In this document: in pieces, positions 35,400 through 48,000 of the stretch
Numbering within the stretch: the first letter of the stretch is position 1
How the letters are laid out: the number at the start of each line of letters is the position of its first letter
Assembly: GCF_964355755.1 (NCBI RefSeq)
Contig: NC_092672.1
Span: 17,978,501 to 18,042,500 of the forward strand
Source of the DNA: Antedon mediterranea
Lineage: Eukaryota; Echinodermata; Crinoidea; Comatulida; Antedonidae
Length of the DNA stretch: 64,000 nt
Reading direction: 5' to 3'
Made by a program: the position numbers and the translations under genes
Notes under the pieces: model-generated
Told to the model about the DNA's origin: nothing
Databases searched by the model: none
Seen by the model: the letters and a program-made list of their open reading frames with translations, nothing else

Positions 35400-36010
35400 A
35401 TAACCCCCCTTTAAACACATAACTAGTGCCTCTCGTCCACAAGAGGTGGAAGTTAATGATTAGATCCATATCAAGATTCAATGGTCAACAGAAATGCATG
35501 CGAACACCAATCTGATACGCATTGACCCCAGAATAGGAACATTGTAATTACGCGAAGTGCCAGAGTTTATAAGCCACCAGAGACTTGATTTATAATCTGA
35601 GAAAAATCACAATCAGTAATTGCTAATCGCATTTGAATGAGGTACCGAACATTGAACATTGTAATTTAAAGTTAATTAATAATGTTGATAAAAGTTTAGT
35701 GCTTTAGAATTACTGTACATCTGGTGAATTAAGATTAGAAATTGTAAAGTTTGATGTTTATTTTTTTAATTAAATGCAACCTTAATGAATACAGAGATAT
35801 ACTACTAGAAAAGTGGATTTGGTGTTATTGTTTATGCTCAAGCATGTATTTTTCAGTAGCACGTATAAGTTTTACAATCATTTCGTTGGCACATTAAAAG
35901 TCTGGTGAAACATACCATGGCAACCACAGTCAAAATGTGCCAGGCTTAATTGTCCCTGGGCCGAAACATCAGGCCTAACTAGCATTAAAGTTAACTTTAG
36001 CTTTAACAGG
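35400..36010. other. Region just upstream of the RNF20 start exon
   Basis: AT-rich. It probably is the end of the first (5' UTR) intron of RNF20, with an acceptor AACAG at about 36005-36009. No transposon boundary recognised. Confidence 0.4.
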
Positions 36011-36028
36011 TATTGACAGCTTACAAAG

Positions 36029-39000
36029 ATGGCAAGTAAAAGATCAGCAGCAGATGGGGCTCAGCAGGAGTCTGGGCAAGGATCATGTGTTTCTGAAGAA
36101 CCACCTGCTAAGAAGTTTCATATAGAACCTACCCAGATTGGTCCTGTTTCCTCAATGGTAAGATACTGTTGCTTTTTGACTACAATACATGTCCAATAAC
36201 AATGCATTCCTCATTGTCTTTTTTAAACCGCTCAAAAAAATAAGGAGATTTTTTTTGTAGCAATTTAAATGTTTTACCTTGCACACAGGAGGAATTAGAT
36301 ATCAAAGTATTGAAAGTCCAAAACAAGAAGTTGATGGACAGGTTGGAGCAACGACAACTACTTGAAAATGAACTAAGAAATCGTATTGAAGGTTTACAAC
36401 AGAGACAGCGTATGGATGAAAGTCTACTGGGTATGGTCAACAAATACTGGACACAGGTATTATAGCGTATTTGACCAACCCAATGAAGTATTTAATGCAA
36501 TTTGCCGGTATAAACTGTAGTAAAACATTATGTCTAATAATTATTTAATATTAGTAATTCACTTTTTTGTAGCTGGATGAAGATATCAAAGTACTCGTAC
36601 AACAGTTTTCAATGAATACAAAAATTAATAATGAAATGATGGAAGAAAAAAAAGATGAAGAAAAAAAAGAAGAAGATGAGGCAGAAAGTACCGACAAAAT
36701 TGATGAAGACAAGAATTCAGAAGAGATGAAAGGTATAGTTCAGTCAAAAAGCAATCTCACCGTGGCATTAGCTTGTACCTTAATGAAACTTACAGGTTCA
36801 GAATATAATGTAAAGATCATTTCGTTAATTGTTTACAGCAAATGCACAGAAGCGGGACTGAGATTACGAGACGCCATTAGTGCAAGTTGAGAAATACATT
36901 AACAAAGCTCCTACACTAATTAATGTTTATACCATATTTTAAGTATAGTGTACAATAAATTATATAATAAAATACATAACAAAAGAAACCCAAATAAAAT
37001 CTAAAATTGTTATATATATGTGTATCAATAAAAAAATAACCTTCCGTAAAAAAAAGTGCACCCTCACTCATCATACTTTTATCGAACTTGGACATATTAA
37101 GTACCTGAAATGCATTATAATATGAAACCCAATGCGGTTTGTTAAAATAAGAACCAATCATTAATAATGATAATCCATTCCAGGTATATGATAATGAGAG
37201 TACTTTCACTTTGCAAAAATTAACCCTTTCACTGCGTATACCCGGTACTACCGGGTATAAACAAACGTCGTTGAAGTGCGTATACCCGGTAATACCGGGT
37301 ATGGGCAAAACAATGATTTAATCGTATTTGCCTATAATATATAGCACCCTCTATATTTGTTCGATGCACTTGAATATTTTTGCAAGTCATTAAAAAAATT
37401 TTCCAGCAAAAAAAACGGCCCTCTATAGCTGTATTATTATCTTGAAAATCATGCGCCCTCTATAGTTATATTATATATAGTATAGTGTATATAATAGTAT
37501 TCTATCTTGGAAAGTTGTTTTGAGTAGCGTAATGGCGGCCATTTTGAAAGTAACCAAAATTTACCAGCCCCAATAGGGCAACATTGTGTTTATCACAACA
37601 CGCAAAAAAACAAAAATTCTGAAACAATAGTTAGTTTTGTACTATAGTGAATTTTTGGAAAATGTCATTATTTTCACGATTTTGCCCCAAAACTTTGATT
37701 TGTGCATAATTTTTATAAAACAATAAAAATAATTCAATTTTTTTTTACATTTTTATTTGTTATACGTATCTTCATCAATATCCAGTTGGAAAAACGTATT
37801 CCATAAGAATTTCTTATAGAAAATATAGTTTTTATCATTGATTCGATAAAAAACACGAAATCCAAAATACCTGTAATGACGTCACATGACGTCATCAATA
37901 TGCAAATTACTTTTTTTTTTATACCTAACTGTAGACTAACCCTTTGCCCATCACCCACCACAAAAATAATTACACAATTATCTCAATTAGTATTTTTTTG
38001 CAATTTATTAAAATACCATATGTTTTTCTTAAATATACATTACGCACAGAGGTGGGAATAATGCTCCGCAGTGAAAGGGTTAAGAGTGCTGGTTTGAGAT
38101 TCGTCTGAATTTCTCATTTTCCCTTTTCATCCGCCGCCACCCACCTTTCCAAAATAGGGAGGAGCCTGTTCGATCCTCTCTGGATCCGTCCATGTAAAGT
38201 TTATGAGACAATACATTTCACTACACAGATGTGTAAGATTTGCGTGTGCGCTAATTCCGTCTTGTAATCTCGGGTGCGCTTCGTCGCAAACAATTTAACG
38301 ACATGAGGTGGGTTAAAAACTGAGTATAAAAGTCAAATTTTCTTGTTAAATTCCAGATTTTAAACGACGCAACATCAAGAAATGATCTTTACATCTTATC
38401 TTATTGTCTTCTTATTTTCATACACACTACACACATTTTCAGAACACAGACGTTTTGGAGTTGTTTAAGAAGCAAACCATCAATTTATTTTTGTTTAGTA
38501 AACAAAGGATTCATCAAGCAATAACTAAATGACTATGAATAGACTCTTTTACTATTAAATTGGGCTGTTATCCGATCATAGCCAGGGATAAACTGATGTT
38601 GTAGCTGATGTTTATAACAATTAGTTGGCAATATATGTTTGGCAAGTAGGTCAATTTAAACTAATTTTAAATTTTTTTATAGTATTTTCAATTACTAAAG
38701 ACATTAGTTAAACATAATTATGTAAAATTTCACTTTATTTCATCAGAAAACCGGGCAACAGCAAGCTTCTTGGCAGAACTTGTGACTTGTGATCATAGTG
38801 AGATAGACCAACTGCTGTTGGACAGATGTCAGTTCTCAAAAAAAGTTGTAGCTGATCTTTTAAAAGCATTTGATGGTGTTCAGCAAAAATATGAGAAACT
38901 GGTTTGGAAAGTACAGGGTGGTACTTGTAAGTGAAAATATAATGAAAAGCCTTTTGATATGAAACAGGCGTAATTTAACGTTGTGGATTATTATATTGTT

Positions 39001-42000
39001 TCATTCTACTGTAAGTATATTTATGTGCATTTTAATAATCAATTTTAGCTGATGAAAGTAAAGAAGAAATATTTGTAGGTGTTAATGCTGATCTAGAAAC
39101 TGAAAACAAATGCCTAAAAACACTTGTCTCAGAGCTGCAAGCAAAACATCATACTACAACACTTAAGGTATTTATATTAATATTTATGTGATACTAGATA
39201 CTAGAATGACTTTGCTTGAACCAAATTTAATACACATACTTTGAACAACAAATTGTGTTATGAAATACTGTTACATTTCTGTGCTTTTGAAAATAATATT
39301 TAATTATGTAGGATAAAGAGGAACTTGGCTAAACCTAATACTGTATATGGATAAATTAAATTATGATAGTATAATTTTACTGATTAATAAACAGTTCACA
39401 GAGAAGACAGATCAGCTCCTTTTAGCAGAGAATAGATTAGCAGAACTGACAAACATAATGGAAGATGTACAATATGATGTAGAAAAGGCTAAACTAAGAG
39501 CATTTAAATTAGAACAACTCCTTGAGGAGAGCTATACAAAGCTTAAAAATAGGGCTTTGGCCACATCTGGTGAATATGCAAATACACAGGTAAGGCTTAT
39601 CTTACTTTACTATTTCTTAAATAGACCAGTGCCCAGAGAATTTATTCAATGTGAAAAGCCACAGCAGGTTTGATGGGCTGATTATGTAGATATATGGATA
39701 AGATTCAATAATCAATATTGCTGCCGGGTATCCTGTAAATTTTCCATGCGGACACCAAATTTAATCATGTGAAAAGCCACACGGATAAAAGTTGTTCCTA
39801 TGTGTGTATACAATGTTAAAACAGTAATGACAGCAACTTTATCCTGTAAGTTGCCTGAGACAGTAGCCCCAGTGACCACTTAAAAATGGTGTTATTCATG
39901 TCAAGAGCCACACAGCTAATTCCTTTTACATTGTAACTTATGCACATTGCACAAAAATACAGTTTCCCAAGACAGTAGCCCAAAAATGCCCCTTGGGCCA
40001 TACAAGATTTAATCATGTGAAAAACCACACAGCAAATTCCTTTTACATTGGTGTATACGAAAATACCATTGACAGTAACTTTATCCTGTTGCCCCAGGGT
40101 ACAGTAGCCCAAAAATTGCCTGTTGGGTGCTACAAGATTTAATCATGTGAAGAGCCACATGACAAAATCCTTTTTACATTATAACTAGTACCCTTTGGGA
40201 TATACGAAAGTACCATTGACAGCAACTTTATCATGTAAGTTGTCCCAGACAGTATTCCAAAAATTTCCGAATCACCCCCTACAAGATTTAATTATTTGAA
40301 GAGTAAAACGATTACTTTTGCATTGTAACTATTACCCGTGTCTTTGGGATATACAAAAATATCATTGACAGCAATGCCTCAAATTTCCGATTCCGGTCCA
40401 CTAAATAGATTGAATGAATTCTTTTTCCTAATTGTTACACATTGAGATATACGAACTTATAATAATTATCGTATAAATATATGGTAATTATGTGAAAACA
40501 TACGGCATTAGATCTAACCCTACATGATACATTGTATTAGAACTGTCACAGATTAACCCTAATATGGCCATCCTCCAAGATAAATCATTTAAAAAACATA
40601 GATGCCTAAATGATTTAATGTGTCGAATGATGACTAAATTCCATCGTTGTCTTGTTCTTGGTCCCATAATCATTCCATGGTTCGCTTACATAGTCTATGA
40701 TATACTTCATAACTATCTGTATCAGAACCAAAATTTGACTACTAGGCTCGCATTTGCTTCATATAAGTTATCAGCACACCCGATTTTCAGTGCTGTATCA
40801 TAGAAATATTTGGTAATATAGCATCTCATTTATATCACATGTGGTGCCTGTATCATGTAAGGTTAGGTTAAGAGTTAAGTAATAGTTTAGATACATGTGA
40901 AACACATTTGATGTTGTATTACCAAATATTCCTATGATACTTCGGAATTAGATACAGTACCGAAAATCATTAATATAACGTTTCCCAGCTCTTATTCTCC
41001 TGTCAATGTTTAGTGGTAGCGATGGTCCTTCAAGGCACTTAGTGACCATCCCATCATTATAAATCCCAAATTCAACCGATGCGGCTCTGCGGTGTGTACT
41101 CACAGGAGGCAGTGAAATAGATATGAGGCATGGCATCACTTTCTAACTCAGGAAATCTTCATTTTGAGGAAATCAAAAATGACACCGATTAGCTGGGCCT
41201 GGCCTAGCCCGCCGATCAACGCGACAAAACTCGCTATTATCTCCTCAGTAACGTAGTATTATATTTTTTGTTATTTTTTTTTAATATATAGATAAAAATA
41301 AAGATTAAATTCCTAAATATTCACAAAATGTTGAAATGAAATAATATGGTGGAAGCCATGCTGTTTCATCGTAAACAAAGCGTCAGCCAATCAGAGAGGG
41401 TAATGTTTCTCTATAGCCAATCACAGTCAAGGATTCACAATTTTAGCAACCTGACACCTTAATAAAACCAATTTCCATTGGCTAGATTAACAAATATCCC
41501 TTTATAGGTTGTTTCAAATTATAGTAGCTGATATATTTTCGGACAGATAGGTACCAAACATGACGTCATTCGGGTTAGCGGTTTGTTTACAAAAGCGCCG
41601 TAAAGAAAGTTGATTTTTCGTGAACAAAGTACAATTTCCTAATATATTTTCAATAGAAACGACTTAAATAATTGCAAAATACATGTACACATGTGATATT
41701 TTGACCAAGAGTTTGATATGTTAAAGATAAGTGTTTATAGTATCTTTTTTTATTGAAAATGTTAAAATGGTTAGGTTATGCCGTTTTTCACATTCTGAAC
41801 TTCAAGGCTAAATATCTCAAAAGTTCAGTTTGCGACTCTGCGCCGCTTTTGTGATGCCAGGCCTCATTATGTAGTATTAAAGCTATGGCTAGATATAGTG
41901 CTAGAGGAATAACTAAAGCCATTTAGTAAAAGCACTATTCTTTCGAATTGCATGTTATGCATGTTAAACCTAGACACTGACTAGTTTTAAAAAGATCAGT

Positions 42001-45000
42001 GCTTTTGAGTTATGATATCATAATTTATGAAAATAAATTTCAGTATTCTACGGTATTAAAATGATAGGTTTAAAAAAAAGGCTATTATACATGGGCTATA
42101 GAAAAGATATTTTTGCATGGTAGACATCATGATTGACCGGGGTAAAAATATTAATTTTATGATCAAAATACCATTTTAAACTGTTAAATAAATGTATGAT
42201 ATAAACTCGATCATAAATAACTGTTCTTTTGATATTTAAATTCTATCTCGAATATCCCATACTATCTTGAAAAGAAGCCCAGTGTGCTTCTTTTCAAGGT
42301 TTTATGTTGTAAAATTGGACAACATAGAATATATCATCTAACTGAAGACCAACATGCATCATTGTATTTACAAGGAGTTGTCAGACATGGCTGACATATT
42401 ATCGATATATTTTGCCAAGAAAAGATGTTTACCGTGCCTCATTTATGTCATGTAATTCCTTAAATCTGGTATATATACTGCAGTCTTTGGTATAGTCAGC
42501 ATCTGCATTCTGCCTTCAAAGTTGCTGTTTTATTTTCAGAAATTGGATCTGTTTGGTGTCGATCATTTATGAGCCAACAACTTTTTATGACATATAATGT
42601 TTATCTTTTGAATACTGTTTCTAATGAGCATATAACAAAGATATTCAATAATGTGCCAAGGATGAATAACCATCAGTTAAAGATACTGCGGAATTCAAAA
42701 GGAGTTGGTTATAAAGTAATTTTCAAAATTGCCATGATCTATTAAATCTATTACTTTGCCATGATGATGAATTATATTGGAAGCAAGAATGGTGGAAGTA
42801 TTTAGACGGCGCCAACTATTACATTCTATTATATAATTTATTGTAAACTATACTTACATTATTGTATAAACTATTAATTTTGTAGGTTTTATAGCTTTGT
42901 TAATGTATTTTTCAACAGGCGCAAACGGCGTCTTGTAATTTCAGTCACGCTTCATCGCATTCGCTGTACACAATTATACGACATTAGGATAAATTGGGTA
43001 TAAAAGTCTAATTTTCTCGTAATATCCCAAGTTTTGCAAGACGCAACATCAAGAAATGTTATTACCAATATACACGGGACCTACGGATGAAACCAGACCA
43101 GACTAAATAAGCATTTTTGGGCTACTGCCTGGGGCAACTTTCAGGAAAAAGTTGCTTTCAATGGTATTTTTGTGCATCCCAATGTTACAATGTAAAAGGA
43201 ATTAGCCGTGTGGCTCTTGTCATGAATAACACCATTTTTAAGTGGTCACTTCGGGCTACTGTTTCTGGAAACTTACAGGATAAAGTTACTGTCGTTGCTG
43301 TTTTACCATTGTATACACATTAGGACAATGTACAACATGATTAAATCCATTTTTTACCCATCCTATTTGGTGTCCATTTACAGGATATGACCCATCAGCA
43401 ATATTGAATCCAAATATCTACATAATCAGCCTCTTGTGGCTTTTCACATGAATAAACTTTCCGGGCGCCCGATCTATAAACATACTTATATCTAAAAGAA
43501 TTTTTAAAATTTTTTTTTAGTTACAATGGAAAATCGGGAGCTATTTTATCCAGGAAATTCCATTATTAAATAATGTAAATGTCAAGAAAAAATTCAATGA
43601 TTGATTAAACTAATGCAAGAAAAGCAGTTTTTTTTACCATTTGTTTATAACTACAATGAAGTGTTAATTTTATTCAAATTGATGTATTTATTGTATATTA
43701 GGTACAAGGTATTGTTAGTGAACTTGATGATCATAAGGATTTGGCTGATAAACGTCTAGTGGAACTCGATAAGCTTCAAGAACAACATCAAGAAAAGATT
43801 AAAGAGTTAGAACAAATGAAAATGAATGTAAATATACAATGAATGTTTATGAGTTGCATAGGAAAATATTTTAATTAGTTGCTTTCAACGAATAAAAATA
43901 TTTTTTTTTTTTTTAATATTAATTATTTGGTTTAAAGACTGGGCCACAAAAAAAAAAAAAACATCAGTTCTAATAGATTAGTTTTTCAGTGGATATTTTA
44001 GAGTTGTCCGGGACGATTCGGCCCACATTTAGACAAAACCAATGATTGTAAATTATAATGTTATACAGTTTTTTTGGTTTTTATCAAGTTTTCAAAGGTG
44101 TTTGAACTAAACAATTATGTATTTAAATGTAAATAATTCTTCTGATACCATCGTTTTTACAAACGGTATCGTTATTTTTTCGACGGTTTATCATACCAAA
44201 CACTATACTAATTAGTTTTCAGAGGTCTCCCATTTTTATTTAGTGTTATTTATAGCCTACAATTGATAAAACCTGGTCATCATTATTTTCTATCATCAAT
44301 TAGATTAGTAGTATATAATCACACAATAATCAGAAAATGTCTTCAGTATTTTGACTGTACAACTTTCTCATTTTAATTGAGAGTTTTTAATTATTTTTTT
44401 AATAGACATTGAATTATTGTCTTCTTTGATATTGTTACTGTATGCCGATCAACCTGGTCATCGTTATTTTCTACTATCAATTTATAGTACAGTAGAGGCC
44501 TATCTCTCATTAATTGAGAGATTTTTATTTTTTTTAATTGTTACGGTACTGTAGTTCCTGAGTGCCACTGATGTAAAAATGTCATTTTCCAAATTCAGTA
44601 AATTAACTATAGGCCCTACAGTATTTAATAAATCATCAAATCGGTAGAAAATATTACATAAAACCCGTATAATAAAATGTTTTATTAATTTAATATTAAT
44701 CAAACTTTGATACAAAACACATTTCTGCCCTAAACAGCGCCTACTCTAAAACACGATTGAATGGCAGAATATTAATCAATTATATTGCTATATTTATTAT
44801 TATTTATTCAACTTGTGAAGGAGTCTTATGAAAACGTCTACGAAGATAGGGCATCCACTTGTCTTGACCCACTACTCATTCTCCTCTATAAATGAATAGG
44901 CCTAAAGAAAAAAAAAATATATATGTTATTTAAACATTAATTAAAATTCTTGTCAATGGCAATGAATTTGAGCGGGCCGAATCGCCCCGGACTGAATCGT

Positions 45001-48000
45001 CTCAGTGTAGAATTATCCCGCTACCATCTACTATAGATATACATCCAAAGGCAAATTACTTTTGTATCAATTTTGATGTGACTTTGCTGTAATCCTGGAG
45101 GGTACTTTGGATAACTGCAAATTTGTTCGGCTGTTTTACCGCTGAGAATATGTATATAGTACAGTAATGTAGACATTTGTTGCAGCCAGACATAAGATCA
45201 AAGGACTATCTTGGCAAGGCGAGCTCAGTGTCCTGTTAGATTGCCCTAATGTGATTGGTAATAAACAGGAGATTCAAGAAAGTTTACTATTTTTGAAAGA
45301 TATTTGCTTATTTGTTTTTGAATAGAATTTGAATAGACACATCTCTGTGACATACCAACAATTATGTTTCCTGCAGTAGTGCATGTGATAAAACTGGTTA
45401 AGACTTATATACAGTACATAACATTTCTTTCTGTTATATACAGCTTCAGCATATTCCAGAATCTGTCCTTGTAGATACAGCACCTTACAAGTGTCTTCAA
45501 TCTCAATTTACAGTGCTTCATAAAGAAGCACAAGACATGAGAACGCAATTAGAAGAATCCAGAAACCTGTTGACCACAACTAAAAATGCTCACTTTAGAC
45601 AAATTGAACAAATGGAGGTAGGTTTTATTCACACAGAAGAATTGTTGCACTATTACTTAGTATAAAATGCTTTTGTATATAAGTTCCTTTTATTTTTATT
45701 CCTAATTTAGAGTGATGAACTGGCATGTCAAAAGAAACTAAGGTTGGAGGTCATCCAATTGGAAGACACATTGTCTCAAGTTCGCAAGGAGTATGAAATG
45801 CTCAGAATTGAATTTGAGCAAAATCTAGCAGCCAATGAACAAGCTGGTAAGGTCAATTGTCTTCAGTTCAATTGAATTAAATATGGTAGTGAGAGAAACT
45901 ATTTTGCAGTAAATGAAGCATGGGATATGTTTTTTACAGTTGAATATATCTTCTCCCTGAACACTCCATAGTCTGTAGCCATTTTAAAGCATTATTTTGC
46001 TATATCATACAATAAAAGACATGAAAATAGATTTGTAACAAAGCAAATTATGTACTTTTTAATTTTCATTTTTTAGTATATTTTATGTTTTAATATATTT
46101 TTCTGTGAAATTATTTATATATCATCAGATACATTAAAACTAAATTTTTTTTTTAATTAAAAATGTAAGCATTCTTATTTCACATGGCAGGTCCAATAAA
46201 CAGAGAGCTTCGACATCTGGTTTCCAGCTTTCAAAATCACAACCAACAGCTAAAAGGGGAGATCAACAGGTACAAACGCAAACTTAGAGAGGCTCATCTG
46301 GAAATAAATAAGGTAAGAACACTATTAGCTTTTTATCTGTATATCAAATTTAACATCATTTCCAAAACAAAAACCTACCCATGTATTCTACATTAAAAAA
46401 CACAAACCATCATTTGATAATTGAGAAACCTAAACCATGATTTTATAGTATAATATTACCTTCAGTACACACACACTTAAAGATTAGGCCTAAAAAGGAT
46501 TGCACAATCACAGCATCAATGGATATTTAACTTTCTATTTTATTTTTTTGGTCAGGCATACATGTTTCATTTATGTCATACAAGCAGAATAAATTTAACA
46601 TACACAAATCTATTATCTCTGAAAGGAAATACTATGATTTAAAATCTACCACTTATTTCTGATCAGAGATTAAACGATGGTGATGGGAGGAAAATATTAG
46701 ATAAATCAAAATTTTGCATTCTCCTTCAGTATTCTGTTTTCCTAAACTGTTCTTTATCATTTAAAAATGCTTCTTCTGTACATACACAATTTCTACTTTT
46801 CACAGAAAAAAAAACATATCTGTATAAGCATAAATGTAGTGACTTAAAAATAGATTTACAGCATAGCATACTCTATGCATGTTATCAATATCTGAACTGT
46901 TTACTACAGTAGGATGACGTTGCAGGGTACATAATATATTGTCCTAATTTTAAGGATGCTACAGTATAGGATTTTATGAACATTATACAGTGTACATTAA
47001 ATACATTTGTATATTAATTGCAAAGAGTTACACTACAGTAGCATCACTGTATAACATCTAAATGCATAAATTAAAATGTTGTCTGATGATTGTGTAACCC
47101 ATTTCATTTACAGCTTAAACATGATTTTGGAAATTACAAGGTAAGATAGATTGTACAAAATCACACACTATTTTCTAATGTTTGCTATTTTCTATTATAT
47201 TCTATTTTATCATTTATTTGTTTCTTGGTGTTTTTCTTTAACTTATTACTCAGTTTTGACAAAAGTACTTTTTGATTAATAACAATTTAAAAAATGTATG
47301 CTTTTAGTAATACTTGCATTCATCTCTAACCTGTAAGAAAAGGGAGTCTATAATATGATAATTTAACTACATTCTAATTTAATTATGTCTCGAACTAAGT
47401 AAGTAAGTAATTTAATTAATTAACAGCTTTATTTGTATAGTCGGGCAGCATTTGTATTTTACTTCATATATTTAGCCAAGTTTGATTTTTCACTTTTAAG
47501 TGATCAAGGACATCACAACGAACAACTTCCAACTTGTTGTCCAAATTCTAAACGCATTTTTCATTCGCTGGGGGCGCTTTTTCAAAATGGCCGCTTATGC
47601 TATCAAGTACATATATCTCGGCAACCACTAATCGTAGAGACTTGGTTTTAATCTTAAAATGTTCGTAAGGTACATATTTCCATTTACTCTAATGGAACAT
47701 TTTTACCAGAAATGACTGAAAATGCCATTTCTGACCGTTTGACCTTTGACCTTCTATCATATCTCGGTAACTAATGGTCACACAGACTTAATATTCAAAT
47801 TGTTTGCAGTATGCCATTTTATATTTATTTGTTTTAAAGCAAACAGAAATGCCATATCTGACCTCTTGCCCTAATGCATGTAATATCCACAACTGAGAGA
47901 CTATAGATTTGTCTAGTATTGTTTATAACTTGTACCGGTACTTGTGGTTTTTGTTGATGATATCCCTTGTTCCAAAATCAATATTTCAAATCACCAATGG

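Larger units (their letters stand above)
39640..43480. mobile_element. Large inverted repeat filling RNF20 intron 6
   Basis: The left arm (39640-40480) is an array of ~130-180 bp units with GTGAAAAGCCACACAGCAAA, TTCCTTTTACATTG, ATTGACAGCAACTTTATCCT and CAGTAGCCCAAAAAT. The right arm (about 43105-43470) has the same blocks in reverse complement (AGTTGCTTTCAATGGTATTT, GTCATGAATAACACCATTTT, GTGGCTTTTCACATGAATAA). The 2.6 kb between is non-coding. Looks like a foldback-type element. Confidence 0.75.
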
